Shown piece by piece: positions 46,128 to 57,712 of a stretch of 64,000 nt of DNA (positions are counted from its first letter, which is position 1; each line of letters opens with the position of its first letter). Under the pieces are notes generated by a model. It was not told where the DNA came from. It was given only the letters and a program-made list of their open reading frames with translations, and made no database searches. Source of the DNA: Rusavskia elegans (taxonomy: Eukaryota > Ascomycota > Lecanoromycetes > Teloschistales > Teloschistaceae); the NCBI GenBank assembly GCA_011316305.1, contig SAUG01000125.1, positions 62,001 to 126,000 of the forward strand, written 5' to 3'. The position numbers and the translations under genes were made by a program.

Positions 46128-48441
46128 CTACCGACTCCGCCTCACAATCTCGTGCAGAACGTTGGCTGTCATCCGCGCGACATTGTTATCAAATGCCTTC
46201 CACGCCAACGCCCCTACCCAGTTGATCGATCCGACCAATAAGACAGCGCCTTCACTCGGTGTCTCGAAGTAAACAATGTCACTGCGGATTTTGTCTGAAG
46301 TGGTACCGTGCAGCTTCACCATTGGGTACAACGTCTCCTCATTGAAAAGCATATACTCATCCGAGTACCCACCGGCCAGCTTCGTTGTTGCGATCATGAT
46401 AGCATTCTTAGATGTACCTGATCCATTGAACCTAGCATGCAATGGTGGCTTGCCGCAGGATTACAGTCAACTCACCGAAGGCGTAGTCCATACGGTCAAT
46501 CTCATCTCCAGATGCCGCGCCCTGAACGAGCCCGAAGTCGCCAATGATGGCCTCAGACTCCAGACCACGGAACATGAACGACAACTGCTCATTTGATCTC
46601 GCCATATCCTTGATGCCGTACCCGGCACCTTTTCCAACACCCATAGCACATGAACCGACGCCAAAGATTTTGTTTGGAGGCCGCCACAAGCCCCCTAGCC
46701 CACCATTCAAAGAGTGCCAATTCCCTGGTGGCAAACCAAAGGCACGGCAGCCAGCTTCAGCATGCCGGACCTCGATGCGATGAGGGCGACCTGGATCGTG
46801 GCTCGTCACCCAATAATATCCGTTGCCGCCAAGGTACATGAAGTGGCCTCCATTCCCGACGAAAGTCGCATAGGAATCAAGCATACTGTATGTTGGATAC
46901 TCTGGGAGACTACAGGACAGTAGAACACGATATTTCTTCAACAGCGGCGCCCCGTACTCACTGATGTCGTGGTCTGTGATGACATCATAGCCTTCCACTC
47001 CAAGCTCTCGGTCCAGGAAATCTACAAACCAGAGATCTGCTGGAATTTCCCTTGGACTATCGAAAAGCCACATGGAGTAATCAGGCCGCATGTTCAGCAC
47101 CGGACGCTCTAGACTGGAAAAAACGGTCCCGGAGCCGCCATTATGGCTGTCGTATAAAGAAACACCCAGATCGGGACGCCTCATCAGCGTTTGGAAGTAC
47201 TTGCCTTTCTTTTCCGGATCGCCAGGGAAATGCACTTTTCTAGACTCGTCGTGAAGATGCTCGTTTGCGTATGCTATGTTTTGTTAGGTCGTGAGAGGAA
47301 CGAAGTGTGCAGCAGCTTTACCAGCATAAATGAAAGTTGAAATGATCAGAGCTACAGGTGGGATGCGTTTTGCGTTTGGATCCGGTCGGACAAAGAAAGG
47401 AATGAAATCTGTCGACACCCCGGCGTCGACAGTGATCCCGTAGCAACCCGAAAGGAGGGGTTCTGGGAGATCAAACACGAAGGTAGTTTCCCACATAGCG
47501 TCATCTGAGTCGTCATCATGAAAATGTATGGCGCTGTAGCCGTACGAGCGATGCGTCCAAGCAGTCTGGCTAGCATCCCAGTTGTGGCCGTTTACCGCAC
47601 GAGAAGGGCCGTTGATGAGCTCGTCGTGCCGCTCGTTTCCACTCACGTCAAGGACTTTGTCCGTGGAGACGTTCAAGGAAAAATCCAAGTCCAACAGGGT
47701 GTTGATGTGTCCAGCCCATGATCTCGTCTCCACCCTGAAGCCATCAACCTTACCATTAAAGCTGCCAAATTCTAGGGGGTCGGAGGAAAATCGGCCTCTA
47801 TGTAAGTTACCGCCAATGGTTAGGGGTATGTGTGACGCGATTCGCAAGGGCTACTTCAAGGAGTGCTTTCTTCGACTACCCCTCTGGCTCACCAATGTCC
47901 CTAGCCTTAGTTTTCACGTTCAATGTTAAGGTGCCAGAAGATCACCAGAGTCTGAAGAGTAAATGATACCATTGATGTCGTACGAGTTTTGGGGAAAGTG
48001 TGAGTTCCTGCACCATTGGGACCTCCAATACGAAATCTCAGCTCGCCTGCCTTGCTCAGGGAGCACTCGAAGCCAGTCCCGGCGCCATCGTCTATTGAAG
48101 AAAAAAGAAACTGGTCATGCTTCGCACCCTCGGGCAAAGTAGGTTGGCACCAGAAAGAAATAGATAGCGAGTTCGCTCTTTCCGGTAGGCTACCTCCCCA
48201 TGATTTGACTTGTGCAAAGGAGCCGATGCGGTCGAATTGGGGTTGCCTTGATGAGTTTGCTGGGGAATGGCTTCCACCTGTCGATGCGAGACGGGCGGGC
48301 CATTAGGGTGCTTAAAGCCTGCCCTGAGGCGGAAGACTTGGCTTGCGAAGGTATCCCGAGTACAAGACACTTCCACCGCAGGCTTTTCGCTTGGGGGAAG
48401 ACCAGAGGATCGACGTATCCAATGAAGATGTCTTCGCTCAT
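46128..48441 (-). pseudogene. N,N-dimethylformamidase large-subunit-like, broken in its 5' third
   Basis: The start matches the family (IFIGYVDPLV), then pieces continue in different frames. They are VEVSCTRDTFASQVFRLRAGF, QFDRIGSFAQVKSW, FLFSSIDDGAGTGFE and a QELTLSPKLVRHQWYH segment. Frame changes fall near 48393-48397 (C run in coding sense), 48239-48242 (C run) and 48008-48015. A TGA lies at 47942-47944, and stops at 47876-47878 and 47851-47853 block the other frames. From about 47850 to the end the gene is intact, with two normal introns (47321-47274 and 46475-46418). That part has FIYAAYANEHL, DHDISEYG, GGNGYYWVTSHD, DEIDRMDYAFG and SDIVYFETP..GSINW. The family hydrolyses small amides in bacteria; the fungal role is unknown. 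Confidence 0.75.
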
Positions 48442-49895
48442 CTTGCGGATGGAAGAGACTTATTAGGAGGGATTACTGCACCTTCTCCACGTGACACCCT
48501 CACATATCTTTGGAGTTGATGCGGGCTTTAAAGGACAGCTTCTTCCTTTGTATGTCGTCTGTGACGTACGATGACTCGTCTGCTCGCACCAAAACCCTAG
48601 CCAAGTATCCAGGATGGGGCCCTTTCACTTCCTGAGCCCCTTCAAGGGCCGAAGCCGCTGTTCCACCTGGTGCTTTGGGTCTGCGCTACTGCAACCGCCA
48701 TCCTTCGCGTTGCTACTACAGGGCTGATTCGTGACCCATCAGTCTGAGTGTTGGTGCAAATAGAGTCGATTTACTAGGATATTATCGGGAGGCTTTGGAA
48801 CCCGGTTGACTTGGAACAGCGTTTTCCACAGTTCCTAAGCTCTTTAGTGCTGCGTTAACAATGATTCTTGCGTGTGCGATGAACTCATGAGGTTGAATAA
48901 AGGATCGAAATGCCAAGCCTGCCAAGCGATCAGGAGACGCTAAGACTTCGCCCTTATTCGTACAGTACGAGACTAAGGTACCTTACATCCCAGGCTCGTT
49001 GTGCAAAGGCTCCTGCTATCCGTGCCCCCATACTTGTCTGCGCGTGCCCCCATCTGACTCAGAAGCGCTGTGGCGCTCGGGATTTATTAGAGACGATACT
49101 TATTCCAGCGTAGCTATATACCTACTTATTTAGGCGCATGCACTACTGCCCAAGTACCTTCCCCGCGCTGCCGCCGGAGACCTTCGCCTTCAACGACCTT
49201 TGCCCTTAACCACCTTTGCTCGCGCGTACTGGATTTTCTTAGATATTACAGTATAGATATACAGCTAAAAGATGTGAGAGTTTCCGCTTCTAATTATATG
49301 AGGTGGTTCTGTGGTATATAATCAAAACACGGTATTAATGATCGGGATCCTATTTATAAAAAGTGGGGTACAGCCCTATATGATCGCCAGCGACTATAAG
49401 CAGTAGTAGTTGGTACTTAACGCGCGGTGGTGTCGTCACTGTAGTTTAAGTACCTTGGCCCGCGCCTATGAGTCAGATGGGGGCACGCGCAGACAAGTAT
49501 CCTTGTGCAAAAAATCGATCGCAATATGTGGGCCACAGCAACCACCAAAATTTATAATTCTACTCCTCGTCGAGCGTTGTTCTATAGTTGCAGCAGTAGG
49601 TACGTAGCAAGTTCCAGGCAATCGTCCTATCGAAATCCAACGTCGAGGTATCGACTGTTGTTACTTCTCATTGCGATTGATTCTTTACACAACGAGCCAG
49701 GCGTATCGTCGCGTTGCTTCGGCTGGTAGGGCAACTGCTAAGCCCAAGCTTCAGCATACATATGCATCTACGCCTTCTGACGCCGTGGCAGCTGAAGATG
49801 CGACATGCCAGGAGAGGTTGCTGAAAGCCCCTTCAGCGAACCAGGTCGAACTCGCACCTTCCAGTCTACCGTTCTCCTTCGCGTGTGTGAGCAGT
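48442..49895. repeat. 1.45-kb intergenic with a perfect 32-bp inverted repeat
   Basis: The arms lie at 49030-49061 and 49469-49500 and are exact reverse complements. They enclose 407 bp that includes AT-rich sequence (49240-49380). The left arm holds a CCCCCAT element also seen just outside it. No transposase frame is present. The element could be a MITE-like or fold-back remnant. No gene was seen. Confidence 0.75.
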
Positions 49896-50694
49896 ATGCC
49901 GACTCTGCGATTGAACGACCCCCTCGTGCAGAATGTGCTTGCCGGTATCATCATCGGGCTGGGCCATGGGATGTATCTCGCTATAACTGAGGTGCTGGAG
50001 GAGGTCCCGCCAACGAGACGCAGATGGCCAACTTGGCCAACTCCGTACCCTATGCAGTTTGATTTGTCGTCGGATGGTTCAGTGGCTCTTTCGTCACTAC
50101 CTTTGGCCCGAAGGCGACTTTCTTGATTGGGACTCTCGGATATCCAATCTACGTGAGCTCCCTTTAGTACTTTACCAATACAGCAAATGAATGGTTCCCG
50201 ATCGCTACCGGAGCTTTCCTAGGCCTGTCTACGAATCTACCTTGGACCGCTGGAGCCTACATCTCCTTTTCTCCGTGCAGTGGATCATCTCCAGCTTCAC
50301 CAACGCCCCTGAAGAGCTTGCCCGGCTCGCGGGATTGGTAAAAGGCGTTTTGGCCGGCGGCGTGGCTGCGGCGTTTGGCTCCGAGGCTGGCGGCTTACCG
50401 CAACTGCACGTACTTGCATACAATTTCACCGCCCAGGCTGTCGGATTGGTCCTGATGGCTGCAGTGACTCGGAAGTGCGTAACGTTCACTAATGACCTGA
50501 AAGAGGAGAATGTCATACCTCCCAAGGCAATGCAAACAGAGGAGAAAGAGATGGAAAGAGCCGAAGAGTACCGTAAGAGGAGTCGAAAGAAAAAGACTCT
50601 GACTTTTAGACCATTTGTTCACAAGCTACACATACACAGCCGATGTTTAATGGAGTCTCAGAAGAGGATCTCGAAGCATTTTCTGTTGGTCTGA
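49896..50694 (+). pseudogene. UNC93-like (DUF895-type) membrane transporter remnant
   Basis: The first part, LNDPLVQNVLAGIIIGLGHGMYLAIT, fits helix 1 of fungal UNC93-like major facilitator proteins. The frame then shifts near 49987-49995, after which ANLANSVPYAV, a TGA at 50060-50062 where Trp is expected, GWFSGSFVTTFGPKATFLIGTLGYPIY, a normal intron (50153-50183), and EWFPIATGAFLGLSTNLPWTAGAYISFS follow. The next piece, VQWIISSFTNAPEELARL, is in another frame. Most of the middle helices are missing before the C-terminal VKGVLAGG..FTAQAVGLVLMAAV segment. Frameshifts, a stop and an internal deletion mark this as non-functional. Confidence 0.7.
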
Positions 50695-51089
50695 TCTGCA
50701 TTTACTGACTAACAGTACGACCCTATCTCTGTGGGTATCTAATCTCACCAATGATACAACAGGTTCAGCACAAAGCTTTTTAGTAAGGCAACAACTTTTC
50801 CAGGTCTTCCAGATTGTATTTCTAGTAGCAAGCACAGAGCCGTTGCTCCCTAATTTTGATTTGATACGCGCTGAATTTAGAACGCTGGTTAAGGGGTACT
50901 GCCGCCAAGACCAAGGATCAATCTCATTGTCCGTTCTTTCATCTCGTCGCTTTGTATGTATCGCACACAAAGCATTCATCTCGAGTTCATAGCTCGATTT
51001 CTATCCTTGTACTTAATTTTAACTTCTTCTCTCAAGGATCTTGTTCTATCGTCTACTCTTCACATAGCAGCTGTTGAGAAGCTAAGATT
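50695..51089. other. promoter side of the 51-kb gene
   Basis: Bases 51055-51109 resemble 45954-46003. Pyrimidine-rich sequence precedes the ATG. No other signal was seen. Confidence 0.5.
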
Positions 51090-52043
51090 ATGGCTTGTTC
51101 TACCACTCCAAGCCGTACCCGCCTTGCACAACTCCTACAAGAAGCGCAAGAAACACAGAGGTATAACACGCGTAGAGTCGAGGAGAGCTATCATGCTCTG
51201 CGGACCTCAACCCGTCGACTAGAGCTTTGCTGGACCAATTATTGCAACGAGCTTGAGCGCGAACTTGATGTCAACAATCGGAAAGATATACCAAGAGGCC
51301 CCGACAGCATTGAAGCCATCAAGCAATATCAGCCAGACCTGGACGTCGACCGAACGGGACGAGATAAGTTCCCTGACCTACCCTCGCCTGAAAGAAGCAG
51401 CCGGCGTCCTCCTACTGGTAAGCCTCCTACTCACACTCGACCACGTTCCAACAACCTCCAGACCCTTCAACATGAAGAACCTTCTCCGAATGTTCACGGA
51501 CCCCGTGCAATTCCAGCACCCACACACACCTTTCCCTCGCGTTACAACACGACACCTTCTTCGCGTCCGAAGCTTGCTCCCTGCGAGCTGCAAGGTCCCC
51601 GACCAATATCAGCTTCAAAGATCAATATCCCTAGACGACACGCATCATTACCTACCCGCGAATACCTTGTTGCGCTAAGTACTAGTCGCCCCTCGACTCA
51701 TCATCAGCAGAGAAATACTGATGAAGCAGCTGAGCCGAATGCAATGGGAATAACACCTCCCTTAGCTAGGCTCGGTGACGTTTACTCCCACAGCAATGCG
51801 AATCACGGCAATGTAGATTACGGCAATGCACATCGCAGCAGTGCCAATCAAACAAGCCGTAAGCCATACACGGTTGAGGCATTCAAAACCCCAATGACGC
51901 ACGAGGCACTCACTTACGAGCCGGGGGTGCAAGGCCAGTGGGGTAGTCCATCCATTGGGAGGAATACTGCAAAGATTGAATATCAGGGTTTAACACGAAA
52001 GCATGGGTCGGGTGGGAGAGCGAGACTACATAAGAAGAGATAG
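51090..52043 (+). CDS. uncharacterised Pro/Ser-rich protein
   Basis: A single open frame of 317 residues. The first 80 residues may form a helix (LAQLLQEAQETQRYNTRRVEESYHAL), and the rest is disordered, rich in Pro, Ser, Thr and His. A short degenerate repeat around residues 230-250 has Asn-His-Gly and Asp-Tyr-Gly-Asn-Ala units. The basic end reads GGRARLHKKR. No family is recognised. A decayed copy of its start region lies near 45.98 kb, which hints at a small gene family. Confidence 0.45.
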   Translation: MACSTTPSRTRLAQLLQEAQETQRYNTRRVEESYHALRTSTRRLELCWTNYCNELERELDVNNRKDIPRGPDSIEAIKQYQPDLDVDRTGRDKFPDLPSPERSSRRPPTGKPPTHTRPRSNNLQTLQHEEPSPNVHGPRAIPAPTHTFPSRYNTTPSSRPKLAPCELQGPRPISASKINIPRRHASLPTREYLVALSTSRPSTHHQQRNTDEAAEPNAMGITPPLARLGDVYSHSNANHGNVDYGNAHRSSANQTSRKPYTVEAFKTPMTHEALTYEPGVQGQWGSPSIGRNTAKIEYQGLTRKHGSGGRARLHKKR

Positions 52044-52210
52044 AGCGAAGATATGAGGAGATATTAGAGGTGAGTGGGGTGCGAAGGTGAGTTCCATTTA
52101 CGCTATCTTGATTCGTCCCGTAGACCATAGTAATGCATGACTTTTTTGCGCCCAGTGAAAATTATTGGTGAGTCCAACCTTTTTAGTAGTTGAGTCCATA
52201 GGAGGACACT

Positions 52211-53346
52211 CTAGCTGTTGCACATCTCCATGTACTTCAGCAACCTAGGTTCGTCTCCTCTTTTCGAGTACCATTTGCAGAAGCTTCTCATCGCATCCAT
52301 GGGTGTCTCCTGATGCTTGTACTCGATGGCACTCTTAATCTGCCTGACGAGAGGACTATCACTTCCCTCACACAGGAGTCTCAATCCATAGCTTCTCTCC
52401 TGAAGCACACCAGCGCTTGCCAGATCACTGTGTGTAGTACAGATCCGGTACGCATTGTCAAGCGCTTGCGCGCTCATGACGAGGTGCTGAGAGCCTCCCG
52501 CATACTCATCTTGAATCAGCTTCAGCAGCTGGCCACATTTCTCAAGGCATTGTTCTGGCTGGTCAATCACGCTCTGCATGTTCCCACTTTCGTCAAAAAG
52601 CCTTTCGATCCGCCTTCGCCTTGCATCGCTTTTCTGGATCTCATCAACGGGGAGCGAGCACAACACGCAGCTGCATGATATGCCCCAGAGTCTCTTCAAT
52701 TTCTCTTGACGTATGTCATATGTCTGCCCAGAGACATAATCGAACAGTATCTCGGCTCCAGCCCGGATATCCTGGGTCGCGTGGACGGTCTCAACCCTGG
52801 CTTCGAAATTCCAATGCCCATACGCATTTGCTTGACAGCTGTGGTTGATCAGACAAGCAGTGGCGTACACAGCTGCCTCAGTCCTGTCCTGGCACGGGAT
52901 GCAATTCGTCAAGAAGCGTGCGACGAGCGGGTATTCTTCTCCGGGATTGGCGTTGTGGAGGGCGAAGAATGTTTCCTGGACTTTTGTGGGAAGCGAGGCT
53001 ATGGTGCTCGCCAGTTTGGGTTTCGAAATCCTTGGAGGCGGTCCAGCTCAGTGAGCAGGTGAAGAGAGGTTGCTCGCATAAAACACGTTGGCCCCGGACG
53101 ATGTTGACACCTGCCACGAGGCTCCGCCCTTTGCCAGGAATGTCCACGACCTTGAACAACTGTGGGCCATGCATGCGGGATGGATCGACGACAGATTGGG
53201 ACTGCGAAGCATCAGTACACTTGTGACATGATGAAATAGGCAAATATTGGAAGGCCACTGTCGGGAAAAGGAGAACCGACCGTCTGGCAAGACTCAAGAA
53301 ACTTTTCTGTGCCCATCGTAGGGCATATCATGACATTGTCAGGCAT
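52211..53346 (-). pseudogene. SET-domain protein with one frameshift
   Basis: Exon 1 is 53346-53281 and exon 2 begins at 53201 after a 79-nt intron (branch CTGAT). The N-terminal SET strand is clear: LFKVVDIPGKGRSLVAGVNIVRGQRVLCEQPLFT. The rest lies one frame over: ISKPKLASTIASLPTKVQETFFALHN, then FLTNCIPC, the SET core NHSCQANAYGHW, IRAGAEILFDYV and the post-SET-like CSCVLC. The shift lies at about 53040-53063 and no GT-AG pair there can fix it without deleting conserved sequence. Fungal SET proteins of this SMYD-like type without a MYND finger methylate lysines of histones or other proteins. One extra or missing base in the assembly would make this an intact gene of about 350 residues. Confidence 0.7.
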
Positions 53347-54461
53347 GGTTGTTTTTTCCTTGTTGGATCGGATGAAGCAGGCAGAGTTGGGATGAAAGGC
53401 GAATCTGAAAGAAGGAAAGACGAGAGAAACGACTTCAATGACTTTGGCACAACAATACCGATGCTCTCGACTCCGCAACAGTAGCGGTGAAGAGGTCTTT
53501 CACGTATCCTTCATCTTGCGTGTCTACCCGCATTTTGGTCATGTTGCTTCCCGAGTCTCCTCAAAGATGATGCGATCCAGGAGACCTGTTGCAAGATACC
53601 TGACATCTCGAACTCGATATGCAGGCGCATACATTCCATGAAAAGCTGATTATGGCGGTACGAGCTGCCATGGAAGTGGACGCCGGAAGCTCCGGTCATT
53701 GCCTGATATATGGAGGCACTTAGGGTACATGTAGGTCGGTCATCAACGGCCAGATTACATGTGAAAATCAGTGGAAGTGCCGGGAATATGCATTGACAAG
53801 CTGTAGACGTTGACGCAAGCAAACAACGTCCTGAAACTGCGAATCTGTGAAGCTATTTGCTTGTATCCTTGGAGTCGATAGTTCTGGGATGTTTGCCCAA
53901 TGACCCCAGTGGAACCTCTGTGCCACGAGCCGTGATCCGGAGACCGGAGACCCTGGGCTTCTGATGGATACGCTGATACGAATGAAAGGGCAGAAAACGA
54001 GGTAAGATGATATACTTGCCTGGAGATTTCGGTCCGTAAAGTACTCTCTCACTCGGCTGCAATTGATTAGCTATGTCAAGAAACTAACCAAAAAGGTCTA
54101 GCTCTGCTACAAGCCTCAAGCATCAAAAAGTAAGCAATATCATCCCACATTGCCGTAGATATGTGGGTACAGAACAGACAAAGCGGAGAATCATCAATGG
54201 CCCTAGTAGCTGACATGCAGGGTGCGAGTGCTGTGCTCTTCCGCCATGGTTGCCTGTCGGACTCTGAACACCATGTGAGACCTAGACTCCTAAAACCTTC
54301 TGGATCATATTGTTGCAAGATCTATAAGTCTGGGATCCAGATGTACATTCATACTTTGGGCAGCCCGTTTGTCTGCGTCGCTGCTCGGCTCACCCCATTG
54401 TGAATCTTGAGCGTCTTTTCCCACACTAAGTGTCCTGTACAAGGTACAAGATTATCTTGCG
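53347..54461. other. 1.1-kb intergenic, nothing recognised
   Basis: Several minus-strand frames of 80-103 codons occur here (53511-53822, 53768-54052, 54076-54318). They do not join into a recognisable protein. They may be remains of another decayed gene. Confidence 0.4.
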
Positions 54462-55009
54462 ATGGATGGGGTAAGCATTGCAGCGTCTCTCCTGGGCCTC
54501 GGCGCTGCAGGTTGCCAGATCGCCATCAATCTCTACACACTGGCTACCTAGATCACTACGGCATCGGAAAGCCCTTGTTCCGTCGGTAGCTCCGCCTACA
54601 GATTCTCAAATGAACGAGGCGGATACGAAGACAAAGCAAGGCACTGCAGAAGACAAAGTGAGCAGATAAGTCCCAACGGCTTAGCTCCCCCCGTGGCTAA
54701 AACAAGATGCAGGCCAAAGAAAATGCAGGCCAAAGAAAACACCGAGACAGTACCATTGTCACTCGGGAACCCGTGGACAAAGTCCAAGTACAAGAAAGCC
54801 AGTACGGCTTATACCAGTGATGATGACGGTGAGCCGCAATGCCAATGGATCTCAGCGACGACAGCTATGAATTTGTGTCCCAGTTGGATGATAGCGACGA
54901 GAGTGATGAGAGTTGTAAGGAGAAGGCTGATAAAGCTCTCGAGGAGGCAGAGGCGGAGAGGATCGTTAAGGACTTGATCGAGAAGTACATGACTTTACAC
55001 TCGAGGTAA
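54462..55009 (+). pseudogene. remnant of a fungal STAND-type N-terminal-domain gene
   Basis: The first 29 codons (MDGVSIAASLLGLGAAGCQ then IAINLYTLAT) match the start of a common fungal N-terminal domain found on STAND/NLR-like and zinc-finger proteins. The next codon is TAG (54549-54551) where Gln is usual, followed by ITTASE. After about 40 codons the match is lost. A separate frame, ATG near 54847 to 55009, encodes an acidic stretch ending VKDLIEKYMTLHSR, which resembles the end of such proteins. The middle appears deleted. In intact fungal STAND proteins this domain takes part in self/non-self or defence signalling. Confidence 0.5.
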
Positions 55010-55715
55010 AAAGAGCTAGCCGTTAATGACTTCCTACTACCGTGCTTTGTCAGTACCATCTTCCTGTCTCTTATATATACAGTCCTCAGCTCATATATAG
55101 TTGGTAGGTTAAATAGCAACCTATGGAACGTTTATTTACTACGTCGTCTCCTCCAGGTTTCTTGTCGGTTTGGTCAACAGACAACCAATAAGTCCAGTCT
55201 GCCTAGGAGGGTCTTCGACGCTGAGACAGCATCCCCTTTCCGCCCTTCTGCCATCATCATCAGCAGTGCGTCCTGAATGATCCGTGGCCTGGACGTGTCG
55301 TTCACGCAGACACAACATCCGTGGCCAATTATCTGACTCCATTTTCTCCTTTTGCTACCCTTCCTGTAATGTGGAAGCGGCCTAGGAAAATGCCCTCTGG
55401 TCCTCAATAGGTGGGTCATTGACGCCGTACACTGTACTTGCCCATGTAAGAACACAGTGTCGCTTCAGGTCTCTTTCAGATTATCGATAATCCGTCGGGA
55501 ATTTCCCAATGATGCCGTATCGGAAGAAATAAGCGATTCATCTAGAATCGACCTTCTGGAGGCAGTCGGCTGGTAGCATAGATAATCCAGCAGGTGTACT
55601 CTGGATCTTTAAAGTGTAATTCGCTACACTCAGTTTTAGTAGGCTTGTGTCCATGCAGCGAGGTCGAGGTCGAGGTCACAACACCGTTAACTTCAGAGTA
55701 CAACGACCGTGTTCA
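55010..55715. other. intergenic, nothing recognised
   Basis: This spacer lies between the STAND remnant (+) and the end of the PAQR gene (-). No coding signal was seen. Confidence 0.5.
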
Positions 55716-57070
55716 CTACTTAGCGCATACATCACTTTCGATTCCCCGTCTCGCATGCCAGAAGTCGAAAGCCTTGATAAGACCCGTAGTATGCGAGAAG
55801 GCTCCACAGACCACTAAGACATGCATGATTTGGTGGCTTGAGCCCAATATGTCGAAAGTCCGCGGATACCAACGCTCGGGAATCCGAGCGGCATAGATCG
55901 AAGCACCGGTAAAATTCAGGATTGCAAGACCTAGAAAGTAGGAAATGGACATGCGCTGGTCTTGCACTTTCCACCCATTCATGATGATGCCATGGACGAC
56001 CGGTACGAATGCAGATATGCCTAAAAGTGAGTAGACCCCAAAACGGACCAATCTGTATGCAGGACTTCGAAAGTTTGCTGTCAGAGTGAAGATGCCGCAC
56101 CCGACGGCAGATGCTGTAGCCTGCTCGTCACCGCTTCAGCGCATTTGCGCAATAAGGAGCGCGATCGGTACTAGGCACTCACCGTTGTCCAGTAAAAGAG
56201 CTGTAGCTTCTTGTCGCAATAGAAGCCAAAGAAGTCGCTCGAAACAGACGAACCCCAAATGACGATGACGATGCCCAGATAGTCGAGCTGGTTGGTGAAA
56301 ATCCAAACATCTTTGCTGTGATTGGCACAAGTGTGGAATCTGCGCGCTTTTCGTGAGCACACAGTAAAGCTCTGAGCGGGACATGGCATACATAGTTGAG
56401 AGCGTGAAGCAGGCGGCCACGCCCATGAAGAAGGTACCAAGGGCTGCGATATCCATTGGGGTAGCCTGTCGATATCGTACACGCAAGAGCGAGTAAGCGT
56501 ATAATGGTAGCGCAGTGAACAAGATTGCGCCGATAAGATGAGTCCAGATATTGACTGCAGATCATGGTCTCAATTTTCGATTAAGATGTGAGAAGGACAA
56601 TAGATGACTGACCAGTCTCGTTGTGGATCCGCAATACACTCGCAGCAGAGCTGCGAAAGGAGTCAGATGCTCGACTGTCCTAGAATTAGACCAACACATG
56701 ACAAACGCATAGGCATGTAAGACGAACCGGTAGCTCGTTATGATGTACTCGTTGTCTCTTGGAAGGGTTTAGCCTCTGCCCTCTGTCAGGTGCAGCAGGA
56801 CCAAGGCAGGTTACCTTTGCCATCCGGCTATGGTGATCTTCAGCGTGGATCAGGTAAACAAATTGATGGGATCTCACGAAGGTCTTTCCACTCCAACAGA
56901 CCTTCACCACTTGTCTGCTTTCCTCTTAGCCGCCCTTGCACTAATTGGACTTTGTAGGTGGGAAATCCGAGGCTCACCTTGGCTGTATCCGAATATGTTT
57001 GGTCCGGTGGCGACGTAGCTTTCTGCAATCCATTATGCTTCAAGCGTTGCATTTTCCTTGAAAACCGCAT
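55716..57070 (-). CDS. PAQR/IZH-type seven-helix receptor (adiponectin-receptor/hemolysin III family)
   Basis: Eight exons join in phase: 57070-56978, 56914-56878, 56827-56815 (13 nt), 56757-56724, 56679-56613, 56554-56392, 56339-56183 and 56120-55716, for 322 residues. The spliced protein reads LLEWKDLPGWQRDNEYIITSYRF, then the first PAQR motif RIHNETVNIWTH, then STIFHTCANHS, then LDYLGIVIVIWGS. It ends with the last motif SSHQIMHVLVV, whose histidines bind zinc in this family. Seven hydrophobic segments are visible. Yeast relatives (Izh1-4) affect zinc and sterol homeostasis. The start could instead be the ATG at 57052. The first intron is a multiple of three and might be retained. Confidence 0.88.
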
Positions 57071-57712
57071 AGGAGATCGGCAAGACACAGGTCCAATGCA
57101 TATAGGGAACAGAGTAGGAGGGGCAAGAAAGAATGGGAACTTCAGAAGGGTGAAACTCCAGAGAGGTTATATTTGGCACGAGATGCCTCTACACCACGCG
57201 ATATCTCCACCACAGCGCGTGAACCCGCCCGAGACCCGCCTTTGGCGGTTGGTATATGTTCGTTGCCCCTACATAGAGTCGCCCCTATACAGAGGGTGTG
57301 CGGTACAATAACAGTATAGGTACTCCGAGTCCTCGGGCCGGCAAGTATCTATATTCTATACAATGTTCTTACAGTTTAGATCTTTAGGGAGAGTATGTAG
57401 CCAGACTCCTCACGCATTGGGGAATTGAGAGTCTGGTAGGGGACGTGCACTCGGCGCTTACGCTAGCCGCCCGTGACACTCGAGGCTCCTGATTGGCCCC
57501 ACAAGCCCCCATCTTACCAGTCTGGGGTACATCGCATTGACGGTCTGCTCTAACATTGTCTTTTGGTAGCTTCTGAAACCTCAGGAATAGAACGGTCTTC
57601 GTATCCGGGCCCACAACGAGGCTCCAAGCAAGGTACATAGAGGGTATGGCCTCCTCGACTCTGCTCCGTTGCCCGGATTTATATCCTGGGTCTGCTTTAA
57701 TTCTACAACTGG
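57071..57712. other. divergent spacer, nothing recognised
   Basis: This is the promoter region between the PAQR gene (-) and the large membrane-protein gene (+). A minus-strand frame at 57384-57638 has no motif. Confidence 0.45.
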
